DNA from: an uncultured Prevotellaceae bacterium
Lineage (GTDB): Bacteria; Bacteroidota; Bacteroidia; Bacteroidales; Bacteroidaceae
DNA: 63,692 nt
Assembly (NCBI GenBank): GCA_902779455.1
Contig: CACZBS010000036.1
Location: 1-63,692, forward strand
Direction: 5' to 3'
In this document: in pieces, positions 36,408 through 45,062 of the stretch
Layout of the letters: each line of letters starts with the position of its first letter
Position numbering within the stretch: position 1 is the first letter of the stretch
Made by a program: the position numbers and the translations under genes
The notes under the pieces: generated by a model
What the model saw: the letters and a program-made list of their open reading frames with translations, nothing else
The model's database searches: none
Told to the model about the DNA's origin: nothing

Positions 36408-36466
36408 GATGCCAACCAAATGCAAAGCCGATTCCTTGGTCACATGGCAAAAACGCCCTACCTTTG
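36408..36466 (+). promoter_or_regulatory. Operator plus promoter of the DUF4488 gene
   Basis: GATGCCAACCAAATGCAAAG (36408-36427) matches the 35292 site at 16 of 20 bases and again lies 31 bases before a -7 box, TACCTTTG (36459-36466). CTTG at 36435 serves as -33. A second pair of TTTGCAA/TTGCAA sites lies just upstream (36386-36403). Confidence 0.6.
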
Positions 36467-36513
36467 CCGCCGACAATTCATTCAATCAACAAACCCCTAA
36501 AAACGTAAAGCTT

Positions 36514-37011
36514 ATGAAAAAGATGTTTTTAATCCTCGCCGCAATGCTGCTCAGCGCAGCCGGCATGAACGCCCAGACAACGAAAGTGGCCGACAAGGAG
36601 CTCGTCGGCGCATGGCTGATGGAGTCGATGCAGTGGGAGGGCGAGAAGAAGACGGTCTGCGGACGCGAGAGCGGCTATGCCCAGTTCAAGTACTACGGCC
36701 CTGACGGCGAGTATGCCTGTGCCGAGATCGCCCTGACCAAGGACGGCAAGTGCGTCGTCATGCCACATGAGTATGGCACCTATTCGTTCAAGAACGGCGT
36801 CTACACCGAGATGGGCCGCAAGACCAACGACGGCGACATGGTGCTCGTCGACAAGACGACCTTCAAGGGCCGCTGGCGCAACCGCCACGACGTGTGGAAG
36901 AAGCAGACGGCCATGCCCGAGAAGCTCGTCAGCTACATCGTCAACTGCTGTAAGTACAAGAGCACGCCGAAAGACATCCAGCTGCTCATCAAGGAATCGA
37001 TGTTCAAGTAA
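36514..37011 (+). CDS. DUF4488-like secreted protein
   Basis: From 36514 (MKKMFLILAAMLLSAAGMNAQ, a signal peptide) the mature protein has about 145 residues. It begins KELVGAWLMESMQWEG and contains GTYSFKNGVYTEMGRK, as in DUF4488/lipocalin-like proteins common in Bacteroidales. It is predicted to be a small periplasmic beta-barrel of unknown ligand. Two adjacent Cys (NCCKY) near the C-terminus are notable. Its promoter shares an operator with the upstream lipoprotein-HTH gene, so it is a likely target of that regulator. Confidence 0.7.
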   Translation: MKKMFLILAAMLLSAAGMNAQTTKVADKELVGAWLMESMQWEGEKKTVCGRESGYAQFKYYGPDGEYACAEIALTKDGKCVVMPHEYGTYSFKNGVYTEMGRKTNDGDMVLVDKTTFKGRWRNRHDVWKKQTAMPEKLVSYIVNCCKYKSTPKDIQLLIKESMFK

Positions 37012-37049
37012 GAAAACAAGTTAGTAAATATCGTTATCGATTGAACGAG

Positions 37050-37086
37050 GCAGGAGGCTGCAGGGATGCGCCCTCCTGCTTCATTT
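37050..37086 (+). terminator. Terminator of the DUF4488 gene
   Basis: GCAGGAGG (37050-37057) pairs with CCTCCTGC (37072-37079), followed by TTCATTTTG. Confidence 0.7.
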
Positions 37087-37161
37087 TGTAAAATAAATTC
37101 ACCGATTATGTCCTGTTTTTGCAACCGGCTGATTCTTAGGCGGTTTGCATTTATGATAAAA

Positions 37162-37245
37162 AGAAGCGGTCCTTTTCGGGTCGAGAAGCGGTGCTTTTCG
37201 AGTCGAAAAGCGGCACTTCTCGGGCCGAGAAGCGGTGCTTTTCCA
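37162..37245. repeat. 22-bp intergenic repeat array (copy 2)
   Basis: Units at 37162, 37184, 37206 and 37228 have core AGAAGCGGTGCTTTTC plus a six-base variable link such as GAGTCG. It is the reverse complement of the array at 7301. Confidence 0.75.
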
Positions 37246-37330
37246 GAAGCAAAACGTTCGATGTAAAGAATTATTCAAATTCCGGCGCAAACAATCAGCG
37301 TATAAAAATTGTTAAATATGCATGGCAATA

Positions 37331-37362
37331 TTTGGCACATTCAGGAATAAGCCATATCTTTG
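37331..37362 (+). promoter_or_regulatory. Promoter of the SPFH gene
   Basis: TTTG (37331-37334), a 20-base spacer and TATCTTTG (37355-37362) match the consensus. This supports the ATG at 37401. Confidence 0.7.
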
Positions 37363-37400
37363 CGATATCAAAACGATATCACTTTAAACATAATTTGCTT

Positions 37401-38381
37401 ATGGAGACAAAAGAGAAAGTATTCGAAGGCAGCGTGTTGAACGGATTTCTCATGCTGACAGTCAATCTGGCACTGACCGTGCTGAGTATCATCGGCATCG
37501 TCTATGGCATCATCATGCTCGACGTGGGCATAGGCCGCGGCGGCTGGCTCCTGGGAGGCAGCATCGTCCTACTCATCGTCACCGCCATCCTCTGGGCAGG
37601 GTTCATGATGCTTGAGCCCAACGAGGCCCGCGTGCTGACGTGGTTCGGCCGCTATGCCGGCACGTTCACGCGCACGGGCTACTTCTGGGTGAACCCCTTC
37701 TACTCGACGAAGAAGGTGAGCCTGCGCGCACGCAACCTGGACGCCGAGCCCATCAAGGTGAACGACAAGACGGGCAACCCCGTGATGATTGGACTGGTGC
37801 TGGTGTGGAAGCTGAAGGACACGTACAAGGCCATGTTCGAGGTCGACTCACAGACGATGGCACAGAGTTCGGCAGCAAGCAAGAACGAGGTCAGCGTGGG
37901 GTCGTCGACCGTCAACCTGATGAACGCGCTGGAGAACTTCGTCCGCGTGCAGAGCGACGCCGCCCTCCGCCAGGTGGCAGGCCAGTATGCCTACGACGAC
38001 GAGGACAACTCCAACGACGAGCTGACGCTGCGCTCGGGCGGCGAGGAGATCAACGACCAGCTGGAGCAGAAACTCGACGAGCGGCTGGCCCTGGCCGGCA
38101 TCGAGGTCGTCGAGGCCCGCATCAACTACCTGGCCTACGCCCCCGAGATTGCCGCCGTCATGCTGCGCCGCCAGCAGGCCTCGGCCATCATCACGGCCCG
38201 CGAGAAAATCGTCGAGGGAGCCGTCTCGATGGTCAAGATGGCACTCGACAGACTGTCCAGCGAACAGATCGTGGATCTCGACGACGACAAGAAGGCCGCC
38301 ATGGTGTCGAACCTCCTCGTCGTGCTCTGCGGCGACGACTCCGCCCAGCCCGTGGTCAACACCGGAACGCTCAACCACTAA
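37401..38381 (+). CDS. SPFH/band-7 domain membrane protein
   Basis: From 37401 (METKEKVFEGSV) the protein has 326 residues; the frame extends further up but through the 22-bp repeat and the promoter. Two N-terminal membrane helices (FLMLTVNLALTVLSIIGIVYG and WLLGGSIVLLIVTAILWAGF) precede a band-7 domain (NEARVLTWFGRYAGTFTRTG, FYSTKKVSLRARN, LDERLALAGIEVVEARINYL). It probably oligomerises at the inner membrane as a scaffold. In relatives I recall, an Arc-type gene follows directly; here the two are separated by a repeat-flanked GxxExxY insert. Confidence 0.85.
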   Translation: METKEKVFEGSVLNGFLMLTVNLALTVLSIIGIVYGIIMLDVGIGRGGWLLGGSIVLLIVTAILWAGFMMLEPNEARVLTWFGRYAGTFTRTGYFWVNPFYSTKKVSLRARNLDAEPIKVNDKTGNPVMIGLVLVWKLKDTYKAMFEVDSQTMAQSSAASKNEVSVGSSTVNLMNALENFVRVQSDAALRQVAGQYAYDDEDNSNDELTLRSGGEEINDQLEQKLDERLALAGIEVVEARINYLAYAPEIAAVMLRRQQASAIITAREKIVEGAVSMVKMALDRLSSEQIVDLDDDKKAAMVSNLLVVLCGDDSAQPVVNTGTLNH

Positions 38382-39151
38382 AGACAGACGGAGGAACGAC
38401 TATCTATCAGACGGATGTACGGACTGACGTTATTTTAATAAAATATTATAAGAACAGACGACAAGACGACTATCTATTAGACGGATGTACGGACTGACGT
38501 TATTTGGATAGAATATTGAGAAATCATAAATGTCTAAGAACAGACGACAAGACGACTTTCTATCAGACGGATGTACTGACTGACGTTATTTGGATAGAAT
38601 ATTGAGAAATCATAAATGACAAGAACAGATGGAGGACGACAGAGAGTTGATTGAGAAAATCATTGACTGCGCTAAGATTGTGCGAAGGCATCTGGCGGCA
38701 GGATACGAAGAGAAAATCTACAAGAATGCCATGTATATTGAGATGAAGAAACACGGAATCCTTGTTGAGACGGAAGTTCCCTTCGACGTCCACTACGACA
38801 ACATCGTCATTGGACAATATCGGGCCGACATGATTGCAGACCACAAGGTCATAATAGAGTTGAAAGCTGTGAACAACCTCATCAAGTATCATTCCGTACA
38901 GTTGGTCAACTACCTCACCGCCACTGGCATAGACAACGGACTGCTCATCAACTTCGGAGGCGAAAAACTGGAAATAATACCCAGGACCCGCCTCTACAAC
39001 AAACTCCCATAACAATTCGTCCATCCGTACATCCGTCTTAAATTAAATACATCCGTACATCCGTCTTAAAAATACATCCGTACATCCGTCTTAAAAATAC
39101 ATCCGTACATCCGTCTTAAAAATACATCCGTACATCCGTCTTAAAAATAAC
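38382..39151. mobile_element. Repeat-armed GxxExxY element 1
   Basis: Left arm: direct copies of a 70-86-base unit containing AGACGGATGTACGGA (unit starts near 38396, 38466, 38552; a fourth partial copy at 38636 overlaps the gene start). Right arm: TCCGTACATCCGTCT in 25-base tandem units at 39048, 39073, 39098 and 39123, plus a degenerate one at 39018. The arm motifs are reverse complements. The central cargo is one 127-residue GxxExxY gene. No transposase is present and no target duplication was found by eye. Confidence 0.55.
38629..39012 (+). CDS. GxxExxY protein (PD-(D/E)XK-like) 1
   Basis: A 127-residue protein. The naming motif GYEEKIY is at about residues 25-31. A nuclease-like core follows: YRADMIADHKVIIELKAV (Asp, then E-L-K) is the PD-(D/E)XK pattern. 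Function of the family is unknown; DNA cleavage is plausible from the motif. AT-richer than neighbours. The ATG lies in a degenerate copy of the left-arm repeat, where ACAGACGGAGGA has become ACAGATGGAGGA. Confidence 0.85.
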   Translation: MEDDRELIEKIIDCAKIVRRHLAAGYEEKIYKNAMYIEMKKHGILVETEVPFDVHYDNIVIGQYRADMIADHKVIIELKAVNNLIKYHSVQLVNYLTATGIDNGLLINFGGEKLEIIPRTRLYNKLP

Positions 39152-39322
39152 ATGGCAGAAAAGAAGACGAAGAATTTCATCCTGCGTATCGACGCTGACA
39201 CGATGGATGCTATAGAAGCCTGGGCCGCCGACGAGTTCCGCTCCACCAACGGCCAACTGCAGTGGATCATCACCGAGGCACTGCGGAAGGCCCGTCGTCT
39301 GCCCAAGAACAACAAACAATAA
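39152..39322 (+). CDS. Arc-type ribbon-helix-helix DNA-binding protein
   Basis: A 56-residue protein: MAEKKTKNFILRIDADTM is the beta strand, and AIEAWAADEFRSTNGQLQWI plus TEALRKARRL are the two helices of an Arc/MetJ-like repressor. The start lies 4 bases after the last right-arm repeat unit and the epimerase gene follows 17 bases after its stop. In related genomes, as far as I recall, this small gene follows the SPFH gene. Probable repressor of its own operon. Confidence 0.75.
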   Translation: MAEKKTKNFILRIDADTMDAIEAWAADEFRSTNGQLQWIITEALRKARRLPKNNKQ

Positions 39323-39339
39323 AAACCTCAAAAAAAAAC

Positions 39340-40209
39340 ATGGAACAACTACGAAACCAGCACCTCACGATTGAGGTCAGCGAGATGGGAGCTGAGCTCC
39401 AGAGTATCAAGGACGCCGAAGGGCGCGAGTATCTGTGGCAGGGCGGCGAGAAGTGGCCGCGCCGCTCACCCATCCTCTTCCCCCTCGTCTGCAGCGTCGA
39501 GAACGACACCTACTACGTCGACGGACAGGCGTATCACCTGCCCCGCCACGGCTTCGCCCGCGACACGAAGTTCACCCTCATCCATCAGACGGAGACGAAG
39601 CTGACCTACGCCCTCCACGAGTCGGAGGAGACGCTGAAGGTCTATCCCTTCCGCTTCAACCTCGCCGTGACCTACCGTCTCAGCGGCAACAAGATCCACG
39701 TCATCTGGCACGTGGAGAACACCGACGTGCGCGACCTCCACTTCCAGATTGGCGGCCACCCCGCCTTCCTGGCCCCCGGCTGCCGCGAGGACGAGCCCCT
39801 GCGCGGCATCATCGCACTCGACAACAAGCAGCCCCTGAAGGGTCTGAAGAGCTACATCGACGGCTCGCACGAGATGACGGAGATACCCCTCGACATGATC
39901 CGCGACGGCGTCATCGCCTTCGACGACGCGTTCTTCGCCAACGACAGCGTCAAGATCCACAACTGCCAGACCCATCAGGCATGCCTGCTCAACCCCGACG
40001 GCACGCCCGCCGTGACCCTCGACTACCGCTGCCCCATCATCGCCTTCTGGAGCCCCTACCAGAAGCAGGCCCCCTTCGTCTGCATCGAGCCATGGTACGG
40101 CCTCGGCGACCCCCGCGGCTATAAGGGAGAATTCCGCGACAAGCCCTACATGAACCACCTCCAGCCCGGCTCCTCCTTCATGTCCGAGTACACGATCACC
40201 ATCGGGTGA
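39340..40209 (+). CDS. Aldose 1-epimerase-like protein
   Basis: From 39340 (MEQLRNQHLTIEVSEMGAEL) it has 289 residues. Galactose-mutarotase superfamily features are seen: LWQGGEKWPRRSPILFP, YHLPRHGFARDTKF (His), FQIGGHPAFLAP (His) and IEPWYGLGDP near the end. It belongs to the LacX/YeaD-like branch that interconverts sugar anomers or phosphosugar anomers. Cytoplasmic. Cotranscription with the Arc-like gene is likely. Confidence 0.85.
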   Translation: MEQLRNQHLTIEVSEMGAELQSIKDAEGREYLWQGGEKWPRRSPILFPLVCSVENDTYYVDGQAYHLPRHGFARDTKFTLIHQTETKLTYALHESEETLKVYPFRFNLAVTYRLSGNKIHVIWHVENTDVRDLHFQIGGHPAFLAPGCREDEPLRGIIALDNKQPLKGLKSYIDGSHEMTEIPLDMIRDGVIAFDDAFFANDSVKIHNCQTHQACLLNPDGTPAVTLDYRCPIIAFWSPYQKQAPFVCIEPWYGLGDPRGYKGEFRDKPYMNHLQPGSSFMSEYTITIG

Positions 40210-40413
40210 GACAGAGTAGCCTGTCGCTTAAGACATAGTACCTTAGTTTTTAAAAGACACAGTAACACAATAACATAGAAACACAATAACATAGTAACAG
40301 AATTGTCGCTTTGGCAAGGCAACCATATTTGCAACCTTTGTTATTGTGTTACTATGTTATTGTGTTACTGTGTCTTAAAAAAGCAATTACTTTGTCTTTA
40401 TAACGATACTCTG
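40209..40413. repeat. Inverted repeat of ACACAAT/AACATAG heptamers
   Basis: The left arm (about 40209-40297) ends in AAGACACAGTAACACAATAACATAG. The right arm (about 40340-40413) is its imperfect reverse complement, including GACAGAGTA at the outer ends. The centre contains GTCGCTTTGGCAAGGC. It fills the gap between the convergent epimerase and S9 peptidase genes. Confidence 0.8.
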
Positions 40414-40417
40414 TCGA

Positions 40418-42853
40418 TCAGAGGTGCTTCTTCGGGTAGAGGGCGTCCCACCACGAGGGGTCGTCCTTGAGCCAGCGCTGGAACCAGGCCATCTGGGTGG
40501 CGAGCCACTTCTCCTTCTTGGCATAGTCGAGGATGTGGTGGTTCTCGCCCTTCACCTCGACGAGGGCGACCTCGCGGCCAAGGAGCTTAAGGGCGGTGAA
40601 CATCTGGAGGCTCTCGATGACGGGCACGTTGGTGTCGGCATCGCCGTGGAGGAGGAGCAGTGGCGTGTGGATCTTGTCGGCATTGAACAGGGGCGACTGG
40701 TCGACGTAGAGCTGGCGGTGGCTCCAGGGATAGCTGTTGGCCATCGACACCTCGCTGTAGTTGTAGCCCCAGTAGCCCTCGCCCCAGTAGCTGGTGTGGT
40801 TAGCGATGCCAGCATGCGAGACGGCGCAGGCAAAGATGTCAGTGACGGTCTGCAGATACTGGGTCATGAATCCGCCGTAGGAGGCGCCCATGCATCCGAT
40901 CTTTTCCTTGTTGATGAAGGGATGGGCGTCGCAGATCTTCTTCACACCCTCGATGATGTCCTCGGCAGGACCGCGACCCGCCGTGTTGACATGGCGCGAG
41001 GCCCACTCCTGGCCAAAGCCCGTGGCGCCGCTGGGCTCGACGATGTAGGCCACGTAGCCCAGCGAGTTCCACATCTGCGGGGCGTAGGGCGACTCGAAAT
41101 AGCGTGAGACGGGCGAGCAGCCGCCGTAGTAATAGACGATCATGGGATACTTCTTCGTCGCGTCGAAGTCCTTCGGCAGGTAGAGGCGGCCGTAGACGGT
41201 GTCGCCCTTTGAGTTGACGTAGTTCCAGTCCTCGCACGTGCCCAGTTCGGCATCGCCCAGAGCCTGGCGACCGTCGAAGAGGGTCTGCTCCGTCTTGCTC
41301 CATGCGCCCGGCCTGACATAAGCCGAGGCCGGCTCCATGGTCTTATAGGCCAGATAGGCAAGGGCCTTGGCATGGCTGGCCATGTCGAACCGATAGATGT
41401 AGTCGCCCTGAAGGGGCAGCTGGCGGATCTTGCCCGTCTTGGGATTCAGCTCGTAGACATAGACATAGTCGCGATGCTCTGCTGAGAAATAGATCATGCC
41501 GTCGGCCCACGACCAGTCGACATTGCTGACAGAGGGGTCGAAGTCCTTCGTCAGCGGCGTCACCTTCGCGGATGCGAGGTCATAGAGGAAGAGCTCGTTC
41601 TCCGTCATGCTGGGCGTGACGTCGTCGGGCAGCTGGCAGCCGATGCGATTGAAGGCCTCCGGGTTGCCGACGATGAGCAACTGGCGGCCGTCGGGCGAGA
41701 AGCTGGCGCCGCCAAGGAACTCGCCCGAGGTGATGACGGTGTCGACGGCCATCGAGTGGGCATCCATGATGTAGAAGTCGCTGACGGTCGTCGGGCGCTT
41801 CTCCAGTCGCGAGCGGCTGGTGCCGATGAGCAACTGGCGACCGTCCTGCGAGATGTCGTAGAGGTATTCGCCCTTGTTGCCGAACGTGATGCGCTGGCTC
41901 AGACCCGTGGCGATATCGTAGCGCAGGAGATGGTTGCGCTTGCGCCAGCCCGGCTGGCGGTCGTCCATCTCGACGACCTCGTAGACCTGCTCGTCCTCCT
42001 TGGGTCCTTCCTCCTCTGACATGATGATCAGGTAGTCCTCAGTGGGGCTGACGGTGAACGAGCCTTTGGGCACGTCCGTAGCAAAGCGGGTGCGCTCGCC
42101 TGTCTGCGGGTCGACCTTGACGAGCATGCGCCGTCCGGCGTCCCATTCCTCCTCGAGGAAGGCCACCGTGCGCGGCATCCACTGCACGCCCTTGCCCAGC
42201 ATCCTCACCAGCCGGCCCGTCTTCACTTCGCGCAGCTCATAGCTCCACTGCGCATTGCCGCCACGCTCCGTCGTCTGATAGCTCACGACGACATAGGCGC
42301 CGTCGGCCGACAGCGACACTCCGCGCACGCGGCGCCCGTCGGTCAGGTCGTGAACCATGTAGGGATGGCGCTCGTCGACGGTGCAGTCGACCGCCCTGTC
42401 GGCCTCAATCGACACCTGGATGGAGTCCTGCGCCTTGGCGTCGGTCATGAACTTGATGGCCACGGTGTGGTGTTCGGGCGCCAGCTTTAGGTCAGCCTGA
42501 GCCTCAGCGCCGTCGATGAACAGCTTATAGTTCTTCGGTCCCTTGACGTTGATCTTGCCCTTCAGATAGCTCGCATTGTTGATATAGAACGAAAGCACGC
42601 CGACGCTCTTGGCATCGTCGAGCGAGGGCAGCACCTCGGCGCTGAACGTCGTCGCGGCGGGTGCCGTCAGACTGAGCGCCCCGAGGAGCGACTGCTCGTC
42701 GAACTTATTCCCCTGCACGTCGACAGAATCCATGCCGAACGGCGCACGCACGGCCATCGGGCCTGCCAGCCGGAATGTCGTCACTCGGGTTGTCTCCTGC
42801 GCCCCGGCAGCCATGGTCAGCATCAGTGCGCCCAGTAAAGCAATTTTTCTCAT
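40418..42853 (-). CDS. Secreted S9-family prolyl oligopeptidase-like peptidase
   Basis: An 811-residue protein with a signal peptide (MRKIALLGALMLTMAAGAQ). A seven-bladed beta-propeller fills the middle, followed by a C-terminal alpha/beta-hydrolase with the nucleophile Ser in GCMGASYGGFMTQ, Asp in LLLHGDADTNVPV and His in VKGENHHILDY. It should remove dipeptides or cut oligopeptides in the periplasm, useful for an amino-acid-fermenting gut bacterium. It lies 25 bases after the exonuclease gene on the same strand. Confidence 0.9.
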   Translation of the reverse strand: MRKIALLGALMLTMAAGAQETTRVTTFRLAGPMAVRAPFGMDSVDVQGNKFDEQSLLGALSLTAPAATTFSAEVLPSLDDAKSVGVLSFYINNASYLKGKINVKGPKNYKLFIDGAEAQADLKLAPEHHTVAIKFMTDAKAQDSIQVSIEADRAVDCTVDERHPYMVHDLTDGRRVRGVSLSADGAYVVVSYQTTERGGNAQWSYELREVKTGRLVRMLGKGVQWMPRTVAFLEEEWDAGRRMLVKVDPQTGERTRFATDVPKGSFTVSPTEDYLIIMSEEEGPKEDEQVYEVVEMDDRQPGWRKRNHLLRYDIATGLSQRITFGNKGEYLYDISQDGRQLLIGTSRSRLEKRPTTVSDFYIMDAHSMAVDTVITSGEFLGGASFSPDGRQLLIVGNPEAFNRIGCQLPDDVTPSMTENELFLYDLASAKVTPLTKDFDPSVSNVDWSWADGMIYFSAEHRDYVYVYELNPKTGKIRQLPLQGDYIYRFDMASHAKALAYLAYKTMEPASAYVRPGAWSKTEQTLFDGRQALGDAELGTCEDWNYVNSKGDTVYGRLYLPKDFDATKKYPMIVYYYGGCSPVSRYFESPYAPQMWNSLGYVAYIVEPSGATGFGQEWASRHVNTAGRGPAEDIIEGVKKICDAHPFINKEKIGCMGASYGGFMTQYLQTVTDIFACAVSHAGIANHTSYWGEGYWGYNYSEVSMANSYPWSHRQLYVDQSPLFNADKIHTPLLLLHGDADTNVPVIESLQMFTALKLLGREVALVEVKGENHHILDYAKKEKWLATQMAWFQRWLKDDPSWWDALYPKKHL

Positions 42854-42878
42854 AGTCTATAGATTGATTATTGTTTAG

Positions 42879-43370
42879 TTACAGGATTTCGCGGGCTATC
42901 CAGGCACAAGCCTCAGCGTCGGCCAGCGCGTGGTGATGATGCTCCAGCCGATAGCCGCACTCGGCAGCCACGGTGTGGAGCTGATGGTCGGCCAGATAGC
43001 GGAAGGCACGCCGCGAGGCAATGAGCGTGCAATAGAACTCGTAGTCGGGATAGTCCATCTGATAGCAGCGGAAGACGGCCTTCAGGCAGGTCTCGTCGAA
43101 CGCCTTGTTGTGGGCCACGAGGGGAAGTCCCTCGATGAGCGGCTCGACCCGGGCCCACACCTCAGGGAAGAGCGGCGCCTCGTCCGTGTCGCGACAGGTC
43201 AGCCCGTGCACCCGCGTACACCAATAGTTATAATAGTTTGGTTCAGGCTGAATGAGCGAATAGAACCGGTCGGCAAACTCGCCGTTCCTCACGACGACCA
43301 CACCCACCGAGCAGACACTGGTGCGCTCGTTGTTGGCAGTCTCGAAGTCGATGGCGGCGAAGTCTTTCAT
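42879..43370 (-). CDS. DnaQ-like 3'-5' exonuclease (DEDDh)
   Basis: A 163-residue protein. Exo I is FAAIDFETANNERTSVCSVG (Asp, Glu), Exo II is LPLVAHNKAFDETCL (Asp), and Exo III is HHHHALADAEACAWI (His, Asp). It is a stand-alone exonuclease domain with no BRCT or polymerase fused. It lies 24 bases downstream of rsgA and before the S9 peptidase. Confidence 0.88.
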   Translation of the reverse strand: MKDFAAIDFETANNERTSVCSVGVVVVRNGEFADRFYSLIQPEPNYYNYWCTRVHGLTCRDTDEAPLFPEVWARVEPLIEGLPLVAHNKAFDETCLKAVFRCYQMDYPDYEFYCTLIASRRAFRYLADHQLHTVAAECGYRLEHHHHALADAEACAWIAREIL

Positions 43371-43394
43371 GGGGCGGGAGGGAAAAAACTGGAG

Positions 43395-44342
43395 TCAATA
43401 AGCCTCACGATACTTGCTTTCGTCCTTGTCCTGAAGCATGGAGAGGTAGGACTGATAGCGGCTCTCGGCAATGTAGTGGTCGTCGAGGGCACGGCGCACG
43501 GCACAGCCCGGCTCATGCGTATGGGTGCAGTTGGAGAAGCGGCAGTCCTTGGAGAAATGGAAGATCTCCTTGAAGTAGCTCGTCAGCTCCTCGGGCTCCA
43601 TGTCGAAGGTGCCGAAGCCCTTGATGCCCGGCGTGTCAATGAGGTAGGAGGGCGCGCCGTCCGTGGGGCCGGGGAGACTGATCATCTCGGAGAACGTCGT
43701 GGTGTGCATGCCAGTGTCGTGGGCGTCGCTTATCTGGGCCGTGCGCAGGTCAGCGCCAGGGACGAGGCGGTTGATGAGCGTCGACTTCCCCACCCCGCTG
43801 TTGCCGCTGAGCAGCGTGATCTTGCCGCTGAGCATGGGTCGCAATTCCTCGACGCCAGTGCCGTCGGCCGCTGAGATCTCGCGACATTCGTAGCCGATGG
43901 TCTCATAGAGCCGGACCATCATCTGCTGCAGTCGACGCTCGTCCTCGTCGAGCAGGTCGGTCTTGTTGAAGACAAGCACGACAGGCACCCGATAGGCCTC
44001 AGCCGAGGCCAGGAAGCGGTCGATGAAGGTGGTCGAGGTCTGGGGATGGCTGACGGTGACGACGAGCAGGGCCTGGTCGACGTTGGCGGCCAGGATGTGA
44101 CTCTGCTTCGAGAGGTTCTGCGATCGGCGGATGATGTAGTTGCGGCGGTCCTCGATCTCCGTGATAAACATCCCCCCGCCAGGGGAGGCTTTTATCTCCA
44201 CGCGGTCGCCTACGGCCACAGGATTCGTCGACCGGATGCCACGCAGCCGGAAATTGCCCTTTATCTTACAATCAAGCAACTGGCCATCGTCCGTGCGGAC
44301 GGTGTACCAGCTGCCTGTGTTCTTAACAACCAGACCGTGCAT
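43395..44342 (-). CDS. rsgA: Ribosome small-subunit GTPase RsgA
   Basis: A 315-residue circularly permuted GTPase for 30S maturation. An N-terminal OB fold is followed by [14 protein letters not shown] (G4), [14 protein letters not shown] (G1) and [13 protein letters not shown] (G3), with the zinc site C-x5-H-x-H-x5-C-like ([14 protein letters not shown]). The start codon overlaps the frr stop by one base (TGATG), so translation is coupled. Confidence 0.95.
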   Translation of the reverse strand: MHGLVVKNTGSWYTVRTDDGQLLDCKIKGNFRLRGIRSTNPVAVGDRVEIKASPGGGMFITEIEDRRNYIIRRSQNLSKQSHILAANVDQALLVVTVSHPQTSTTFIDRFLASAEAYRVPVVLVFNKTDLLDEDERRLQQMMVRLYETIGYECREISAADGTGVEELRPMLSGKITLLSGNSGVGKSTLINRLVPGADLRTAQISDAHDTGMHTTTFSEMISLPGPTDGAPSYLIDTPGIKGFGTFDMEPEELTSYFKEIFHFSKDCRFSNCTHTHEPGCAVRRALDDHYIAESRYQSYLSMLQDKDESKYREAY

Positions 44343-44902
44343 CAGACGGTCATGATTTCCTTGTTCTTCGCCTCAATGAGGTCGTCGAGCCGCTTGATAT
44401 ACTTGTCGTGCAGCTTCTGCAGCTCCAGCTCGGCGTCCTTCTCGTTGTCCTCCGAGAGGCCGTCCTTGATGGCCTTCTTCAGCCGGTCCTTGACGTCGGA
44501 GCGCACGTTGCGCACCTCCACCTTGGCCTTCTCGGCTATCTTGTTGCACTGCTTCACCAGGTCGCGACGGCGCTCCTCCGTCGGCTGCGGGATCTGCAGG
44601 CGGATCACCTCGCCGTTGTTCTCTGGCGTGATGCCTACGTCGCTGGCCATGATGGCCTTCTCGATGTCCTTAATCTGCTTGCGGTCCCAAGGCTTGATGG
44701 CGATGGTGCGGGCGTCAGGACAGTTGACCGTGGCCACCTGGTTCAGCGGCACGCGGCTGCCGTATGACTCCACGCGAATGCCGTCGAGAATGGCCACGTT
44801 GGCGCGGCCGGCGCGGATGCGGCTCAGCTCGTCGTCGAGGAACATGGCGGCCATTTCCATCCGCTCTTCTGCTTTCTGCAATGTTTCTTTTACGTCTAAC
44901 AT
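44342..44902 (-). CDS. frr: Ribosome recycling factor
   Basis: A 186-residue protein with the family signatures [35 protein letters not shown] and the C-terminal [18 protein letters not shown] helix. It releases post-termination ribosomes with EF-G. First gene of the leftward frr-rsgA-exonuclease-S9 run. Confidence 0.96.
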   Translation of the reverse strand: MLDVKETLQKAEERMEMAAMFLDDELSRIRAGRANVAILDGIRVESYGSRVPLNQVATVNCPDARTIAIKPWDRKQIKDIEKAIMASDVGITPENNGEVIRLQIPQPTEERRRDLVKQCNKIAEKAKVEVRNVRSDVKDRLKKAIKDGLSEDNEKDAELELQKLHDKYIKRLDDLIEAKNKEIMTV

Positions 44903-45025
44903 ATCTGATATAGTTAAAAAGTTTTTCGGTGAGCAAATTTAGGAATATTTTCTGAATCTTGCAACAAAACTGACATCTTTTTTCAAAAAAATCGCCCAGA
45001 TTGTGACTTTTTCGCAAAAAATGAC

Positions 45026-45033
45026 TATCTTTG
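45026..45033 (+). promoter_or_regulatory. -7 box of the 45063 gene
   Basis: TATCTTTG lies 29 bases before the ATG at 45063; a weak TTGTG is near the -33 position. Confidence 0.45.
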
Positions 45034-45062
45034 CACCAACATTATTATTATAAAGACAGATT

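Noticed and set aside
37191-37400. N-terminal extension of the SPFH protein
   Set aside because: It would be translated from the 22-bp repeat array and across the gene's own promoter.
39018-39147. 25-base tandem repeats considered as a CRISPR array or plasmid iterons
   Set aside because: Units are identical and adjacent with no spacers, and no replication initiator gene is nearby; they mirror the left arm of the GxxExxY element.
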